Part shown: piece after piece, positions 57,821 through 64,000 of the stretch
Layout of the letters: every line of letters begins with the position of its first letter
How positions within the stretch are numbered: position 1 is the stretch's first letter
Assembly: GCA_039619475.1 (NCBI GenBank)
Contig: CM077115.1
Coordinates: 593,923,643-593,987,642 of the forward strand
Origin: Icerya purchasi
Lineage: Eukaryota > Arthropoda > Insecta > Hemiptera > Monophlebidae
DNA: 64,000 nt
Reading direction: 5' to 3'
The notes under the pieces: model-generated
Database searches by the model: none
Told to the model about the DNA's origin: nothing
What the model saw: only the letters and a program-made list of their open reading frames with translations
Position numbers and translations under genes: made by a program

Positions 57821-58745
57821 ACTACAAAAATCTTAAACAGGCAATTGCATTAGGTCAAAAACTTCAACATGTGCATCGAGTCATCTATTTCGATCAGTCG
57901 CCCTGGCTGAAGCCATACATTGATTTGAACACCCTACAGTGGAAGCAGGCTACCAATGAATTTGAGAAAAACTATTGGAAGCTTATGAATAATAGTGTTT
58001 TCAGTAAAATGATGGAAAAGGTTAGACATAGGATTAGGATGCAGCTTATCATCAATGAAGTAAAATATACTAAACTTCTTGGTAAAAGTAATTTTAAGGA
58101 CAGAACAATATTCAGTGAACGCCGGTTTTTAGCTGCAGTACATTTAAATCCTTCAACAATTAAATTTAATAAGCCAATTTATATTGGCATGTCTATTTTA
58201 GATATTAGCAAATTAAAAATGTTTGATTTTCATTACAACGTAATAATGTGTAAGATGTATAAAAATATTGATATTTTATATTGTGACACTGATTCACTTA
58301 TTTATGAACTTAAAACGTTCGATTTTTATAAAAGTATTAAAGATAATGCTCAGTATTTTGATGCAAGTGATTATCCAAAAAGTTATCCATGCTATTCACT
58401 AGAAAATAAAAAGAAGCTTTGTATATTTAAGCATGAACTAAATGGGCAGTCCAATTAATGAATTTGTTGGATTTCGTCCAAAAATGCATTCTATAAGTAT
58501 TATTGGTGATAGAGAAATTAAAAAGTGTAAAGGTGTACAACACAGTCTTCTATAATTAAGGAAGAACTTAATTTCATAGATTATTGTAATTGAGTGAGTA
58601 GTGTGTATGGTAAATTAAATGATAATTATAAGACATTATAATATTCAGAGTCTGAAGCATATACTGTATACCCTAGTGCACAATAAAGTAGTATTAAGCG
58701 GCAACGATGATAAAAGAAGAATATGTAGTAATAATATAGAACCGA
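57821..58745 (+). pseudogene. family-B DNA polymerase fragment (Polinton-like), broken
   Basis: The open part to 58458 shows hallmarks of protein-primed family-B polymerases: WLKPYIDLNT, the motif B-like KLMNNSVFSKMMEKVR, and motif C YCDTDSLIYE. Homology continues in other frames to about 58745, broken by at least one frameshift near 58455 and by stops. The exonuclease domain and the first part of the palm are missing. The ATG at 57814 lies in the adjacent repeat, so it is not a genuine start. Such polymerases occur in Polinton/Maverick elements and related viral lineages; this is an old, inactive genomic copy. No integrase, ATPase or capsid gene was found nearby. Confidence 0.75.
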
Positions 58746-59291
58746 TGTTGCAGTTACAGTTACAAACATGCACAGCTCGCAGTTAATATTGCGGGCCCGC
58801 TGTCACATTTGCGGTCCTAACGTTAGATAGTGAAGTTCTTGTCAGCCGGCACCACGGGCGTTGCTGTTGTACTGTAGCCATAGTGTTGGATGTAAATTTT
58901 ATTCATTTCCTTTTAACAGAATGGTAGGCGCTGTTTTCGCAGTCGTCGCCATAATTATTATTCAATTTTCATAATTTATGAATTATAAACTTTCCTTTTT
59001 ATAGTGATGGAGAAAGCCATTGAACTTTTGGATAACTCTTCGCGGCACGTTAAGCGCTATGTTTTATATAGCTTTGGTGCTTGATGGCTCTAACTGCTTT
59101 TTAAATATCCCGTATTTCTTCTTTCTTAATTATTTGTAGTCTGATTCTTTTGTCCGTTGGTACTGTGGGCTCTGTATTTGCAGATGTGGCCATGATATGA
59201 GACAGCTAACTCCTTTTGCTCTTACCTTCGGCAATGTCATTCCTTCTCTTTTTAGGATGCACATGTTTGGCATATATCGACGTTGATTGTC
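58746..59291. other. no firm feature; possible old LINE remains
   Basis: The minus strand from 59192 has a short open stretch (MATSANTEPTVPTDKRIRLQ) followed by text with weak LINE-pol likeness and stops. Not strong enough to call. Confidence 0.3.
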
Positions 59292-59431
59292 ATTGGTTCT
59301 CCATCCTTGGTATAGCGTTCTTTGTAAGATTCCATTCCTTGTAACTCCTAATTGCTTCTATTTACACGTGTTGATGGGTAATCGTCCGTTGCTGACAAAT
59401 CCAGGGAATAATCCAAATAAGAAAAAAAAAA
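59292..59431 (+). mobile_element. 140-bp dispersed retro-repeat, copy 2
   Basis: Direct counterpart of 12892-13031: same length, same ends, A run at 59422-59431, different flanks. Confidence 0.7.
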
Positions 59432-60212
59432 TGTATATATATTGAGACACAATAGTTTATAGAAACTCTATGTATAGTAAATTCCATAAAAAGTTTAATA
59501 TTGTTTCAGCTGAACTTAGAGCGTATTTATTAGATAAAAATATCTGTATTGCATGACTATATGGAGCTATGTACTGTTACGAAGTGTAATTTAGGCATTG
59601 TATATTTTTAATTTTACTATGTAATAAAATTTTTGTATTAGAAATTGTGTTTATTTCTTTAATTGATTATGTCTAAAAATTTTTCTAATTAAATGGTGTA
59701 TTTGTACCAAAAATTTGAAACTTTTTCCCTAGGATGGGGCATTTTTCATTAAAATTTGATGTTTTCTGCCTAAAATGATAGCATTTGTACTAAATTGTGA
59801 TATTTTACTATAAAATTGATGTTTTGCGCCTAAAATAAAAATATTTTTGTGTAAAATGGATTGTTACCTTTAAAATTTGATGTTTTGTATAAAATGTTGG
59901 TATTAATCCCTGTTTGTGATGTTTGGATGCATGCTTCAGAAAATTTACAATTCTTACATCCTAATGGTTGTATTAGTGCAACAAAGGAGCTGGGTTATTT
60001 AAGTGACGGCTCTATTAGGTTGTAAAGATATGTTTAAGAGAATTTCTGGGAGTGTAATTATGTTTGTCAAATAATAAAACTTTGAGGGAGTGATAGAGTG
60101 CGCGCTCCATTAAACGGGTGAGCGTTACTTGTTAATTGAATTCTTCATTGTAGTCATCGCATTGGTAGTTATAATATGAGCGGTCAAAACTAGTTTTTAT
60201 ATGTTGTTATAC
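59432..60212. other. AT-rich stretch without recognised gene
   Basis: 59670-59900 contains loosely repeated short units (aaaatttgatgtttt, cctaaaatgat), which look like a degenerate repeat. No gene recognised. Confidence 0.45.
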
Positions 60213-63200
60213 ATTATTATTATTATTATCGTATCAATTACGCGCTTATTAAAGTTAAATATAGATTAAAAATACAAAATTACAAAATTACGAAATATCG
60301 TCGTCTATTTATAAATTAACACTTGTCAGCTATTCTACTGCGCCTTCCTCAAGAGAATGCAGCCCAGTCAATCCTTCGTTGAAACTATATACTTCACACA
60401 AGTTAACAAAGTGCGACATTGTTTGAGTCTCGCCGCAGCTACACAGTTCCGATTCCGAGAGGTTCCATTTGTTCATTAAATATTTGCAACGACCTTGGTT
60501 GGTTCTAACTCGATTCAAATTGCATCACGCTTTTCTGCTGAGATCAAAACCAGGCATCCTACTGGCTGGGTTCAAGATAAGTTGTCCATTTACTGGAGTC
60601 TGCTTATTCCAAAGTTTCCTCCACCTGGTAGCTGCGTCGTCACTTATCTGTAGCTCGTTGGCCGTCAACCATGTCGCTTTCCTAGACCGAAGACGTGTAT
60701 ATGGAATATCTTTGATAAATTTTTCCATGTGAGGGTGCGTGTTATCGTATTTGGCCCATTCTCGCTTTAATGCCTCTTCTTTGCGGATGAACGGTGGAAA
60801 TATGTTTGCAAGTACGGGAAGCTGCATAGTCGGGGTTGATTTGAGTACCAGTAACTAAGCGTAGTGCCCTATTCAGTTGTATATCAATTTTCTTTGTACG
60901 CGAACTAGCCAGCCAAACTGGGCAACAGCATTCTGCGACTGAAAACAATAGTGCCAGTGTAGCAGTCCTGAGCAGTTCTGTCTTCGCTACCCATACTGTA
61001 CCTGCAAAGCAAGCGATAAAATTTACTCTTGTCTTCACTTTTTGAGCTACTTTCTCTAAGTTCTCTTTGTATGTGAGTGTTCGATCTAAGACAACACCGA
61101 GGTATTTTGGCGTTGAATTAAAAGCAAGTCTTTACTATTGTACTTAACACTTATTTTAGCTTCTGCCATCTGTGAGTTAAGATGGAAAACTGAGGTTTCT
61201 GTTTTTAATAGGTTTAATACGAGTCTCCATTTAGCACAGTACTCGCCCATTCTGTGTAAATCCTTTGTGAGTATATCCTCGCCGTACTTTAAGTCTTTAC
61301 TCTGAACTGCAAGTGCCATGTCATCTGCGTACTGGAATGCCTCCGCTTGAAGGACCGGTAGAACAATGGTGCCAACATTGAACGTTGTGGTAGGCCATCA
61401 TTTATGTTTCGCCAACGACTGTGTTCAGAACCCGTATACACTGCAAATCTTCTGTCCGCCAACATATTTCCAAGTAACGTCACGATTTTATGACAGGGTA
61501 TTACACGGGCTATTTTCAGAAGCAAGCCTTCTCGCCAAACTTTATCGTAGGCGGCTGTGAGATCGATAAAAACTGCGGCTGTCTTTAGACATTTCTGAAA
61601 GTCAGATTCGATAAACATAGTTAAAGCCATAACTTGATCGCAACATGATCTTCCTGGACGGAAGCCAGCTTGAAATTGTGGAAGTATTTTGCCTATTATA
61701 GGGTCAATTCTTTGATGTATAAGTCGTTCGAGCAGCTTGTAAACTGTGCTCAGAAGCGATATTGGTCTATAATCTGCCGGATCTTTTCCTACCTTGCCAG
61801 GCTTTTTAATAGCAATAACTTTGGATTTTTTAAAAATCGCAGGTAATTGGCCAGTCGCAAGTATGCGGTTAAACAGTTTCAGTAAGAAACTTCTAGTTTC
61901 TGCTCCAAAGTGTTTGATAAATTCCGGGTGTATGTTATCTAGTCCCGTGGATTTTCTGTTTCTAACTAATTTAATTGCACTTGTTAATTCTGACATATCG
62001 AACGGAGCTGATAGTACATTATCGTTTAGTAGTTCGCTTTTTGCTTTTCTTAACTTTCGTTTTACTTCTACTGACTCTTGTTTGTCGATTTTAACTTTGC
62101 TTATTTTTAGGAGTTTTTCTGCTATTTTATCTGGTTTTATTTTAACGCTATTATTGACTTCTGCGCTGTCTGTTCCAAGTCTTCTCAGTAGCTGCCACGC
62201 TTTCCTGCTCGAGTGTGTGAAGTCTAAAACTTCGACGGTATCTACCCATTTCTTCTGTCGTTGTTCGTTCAGTTGGTGCATGAGTTCACTTACGGTTTCC
62301 AAGTCGCCGGTCTTTTCGAATTTATTGTATAGATCTTCACATAGATTATTCCAGTCTGGAACGTACTTTTTTCTGAAGCCTCTTGGGATATTGTTTTTAG
62401 CACAACGAATTACTATTTTTGTAAACTGGTCGTAGATTTTTACCTCTGGTTCGATTTTTATTATCTCCTTCTCCAGCTCAGATGAGAATTTTTTCCAATT
62501 AGCTTTAGCAAAATTCTACCTCGGTTTGTTTGTGGACTTAACAGAGGGTATCTCCACACCTGTGGTTACTAACACCGGTACATGTTGGCTGTTCGGAAAT
62601 CTAGATTCAATCTGTCTGTTTATGTTATATACATCCCTTGTAAGTTTTGTGTGGATGCAAAGGTCTGGAGCATACGATCTGTTCCACCTTGCCGAGTAGA
62701 ATGTGCCTCGGCCGTTGGCGTTATAAGTTAGCATAAAGTCATTTACTTCCATCCATTCAATTATTTTCCGTCCATTTTCGTCTTCCACACTGCATCCCCA
62801 ACACTAAGAATGGTTATTAAAGTCTCCAGTGTAAATAGACATTCTACTTTCGAAAACTGGAAGTGGCCGAGTGAGCCATTGGGGATTTGGAGGTTTGTAT
62901 ACATTTTTCTTTAACTTCAATAGCAATTACAAATACATTGTTCTCGGACGTCATGTATTTTACCCTGTAGGAGATGATTGAGTTTTTAATGTAAGTAACA
63001 ATTCCATATTGCTTATGGTGGACAGCGGCCACTGGTGTGAAGTTGGTAATTATCCCTCTTTGGGACAGTTCCCTATCTGAAACTGTATGTGATTCTTGTA
63101 AAAGCATAATATCTGCTTTATCGGCATATTTTCTCTCAAGGTATTCGCATTTAGCTCCGCTGATTCCTTCTATATTAAGTTGAAGAATACGGAGGTGAGT

Positions 63201-63290
63201 CCCGAAATTCGACTTCAGACAGCCCTGAAAAGAGCTATTTCGGTTATATGCACTCATTGTCTTGTTTGCTTCTTCTTCTAATATTTTATT
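60213..63290 (-). mobile_element. LINE copy D, near complete but broken
   Basis: Minus strand, about 3.1 kb. EN: 63257-62844 with LRILQLNIEGISGAKCEYLE and IMLLQESHT, then GDFNNHS near 62830 and 62788-62516 with RWNRSYAPDL. RT: 62302-61289 with PADYRPISLLSTVYKLLERL, QAGFRPGRSCCDQ and AAVFIDLTAAYDKVWREGLL; a frame break in the PQGS region precedes YADDMALAVQ near 61330. The pol C-terminus (60827-60330) ends in a CSCGETQTMSHFVNLC cysteine-histidine motif. TTA-type repeats at about 60213-60232 (TAA on the minus strand) may be the 3' tail. Lesions include an in-frame stop after GDFNNHS and at least three frameshifts. Clade not assigned. Confidence 0.85.
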
Positions 63291-63686
63291 TTATTTTTCT
63301 TGCGCGCAATTGTAGTGGCAGAGTTAGCTAAAATCAATAATAAATCACTGAAATCGTTTCCAGGGGCACCAGTGCATTTATACAGCGGTTATCGCTAAAA
63401 AAACGTTCTGCACTTCGTGGAGGTCTCTGCCGCGCCCTCTTGTTATACATTAAACGTTCACACTAGGAGATGTGTACAATTCATTAACATCTCAATCCAT
63501 GCAGTCAGTTTGATTTTTCTAATTTAATTCACACTAAGCAATTGTGTATTTTCAGAGCTGCAACAAATCCATTATGGTTGGTAATTTTTGGGAGTCAAAT
63601 ATCGTTTAGAAATTATATGCATGCACGTACACAGTCACATGTACATTCATGATTATTGTTACATCACATGCACACCATTACACTAC

Positions 63687-63732
<46 letters not shown>

Positions 63733-63835
63733 CACGCATGTACGCACGCACGCACATTTACCGTAATGTAAGCATGTAAGCTCCACACACATGTTACTGT
63801 GTTGGAAGTTCTGGCTCTTCATACACTGAAAATGT
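63291..63835. other. no gene recognised; CA microsatellite
   Basis: Contains a CA dinucleotide repeat at about 63690-63730, with more CA/GCAC text to 63755. Otherwise nothing recognised. Confidence 0.5.
63690..63730. repeat. CA dinucleotide microsatellite
   Basis: About 20 CA units in a row. Confidence 0.95.
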
Positions 63836-63839
63836 TATA

Positions 63840-64000
63840 GAGTCATGCATAATTAAATAGCAGACTCAACACATGTTAGTAAAGGAACTCTGCTAAATAT
63901 CAAACAAAGCCTTTGCACTAATTAAAATGATTATATATTACTATAATCAGTTTTTTTTCTCAATCATCAACTTTCATTGCTCATATGAAAAGCATCACAC
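63840..64000 (-). repeat. repeat R, right inverted copy (cut by window end)
   Basis: Reverse complement of 57648-57820, with scattered differences and one 12-13-bp deletion. It continues past the end of the window. Confidence 0.9.

Noticed and set aside
58990..59192. Possible minus-strand LINE ORF start (MATSANTEP)
   Set aside because: Likeness to LINE pol is weak and interrupted by stops; not strong enough to call.
61794..62435. 213-codon plus-strand open frame
   Set aside because: Antisense to the LINE D reverse transcriptase; its Ser/Leu-rich content has no recognisable domain.
1..64000. CRISPR arrays, bacterial operons, rRNA genes
   Set aside because: No regularly spaced identical short repeats with unique spacers and no rRNA-like sequence were seen; the DNA is clearly eukaryotic.

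Overview
This is AT-rich animal nuclear DNA, most likely from an arthropod and probably an insect. The evidence is an intact mariner (DD34D) transposon, many decayed non-LTR retrotransposons of Jockey-like and RNase H-bearing types, long interspersed microsatellites, and one host gene with long repeat-filled introns. There are no operons or bacterial signals. Almost every long open frame is a transposon piece; I could support only one host protein-coding gene.

The host gene is a serpin on the minus strand, read from 55712 down to 41490. It was assembled here from five exons whose splice sites and phases agree (coding 18 + 185 + 129 + 144 + 637 nt, predicted 370 aa). All main serpin fold segments are present, together with an exact serpin signature and an AATAAA 66 bp past the stop. 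The reactive-centre loop is unusually long and carries two cysteines. Its introns hold a nested pair of LINEs with a clear target-site duplication (intron 4), a DNA-transposon relic (intron 3), and a ~300 bp tandem array followed by a tRNA-Glu-like SINE head (intron 2).

Layout: 1-6.8 kb is unique AT-rich DNA plus a diverged tandem array (2.2-3.4 kb) and a TTA/TTG microsatellite. 6.87-7.44 kb is a LINE 3' end. 8147-9465 is a complete mariner with perfect 29-bp inverted repeats and an intact transposase. 9.5-13.9 kb is AT-rich with small tandem repeats. 13.9-21.3 kb holds four degraded LINEs, one carrying a 112-bp SINE-like insertion. 21.3-26.9 kb has a 15-bp minisatellite, a perfect hairpin and otherwise unique DNA. 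26.9-35.6 kb holds several LINE copies and a small inverted-repeat element. 35.6-41.4 kb is mostly unexplained, with two LINE pieces. 41.4-55.7 kb is the serpin. 56.0-64.0 kb holds a LINE tail with target-site duplication, a broken family-B DNA polymerase fragment next to a repeat that recurs inverted at the window's right edge (a possible Polinton-like element), and a nearly complete but broken LINE.

The mobile elements are parasitic and do not form a pathway with the serpin. They are useful for dating: LINE C inserted into LINE B, which sits inside the serpin intron, and LINE copies A and B share the same inactivating lesions. Clade names for LINEs are by motif recognition only; no database search was possible.
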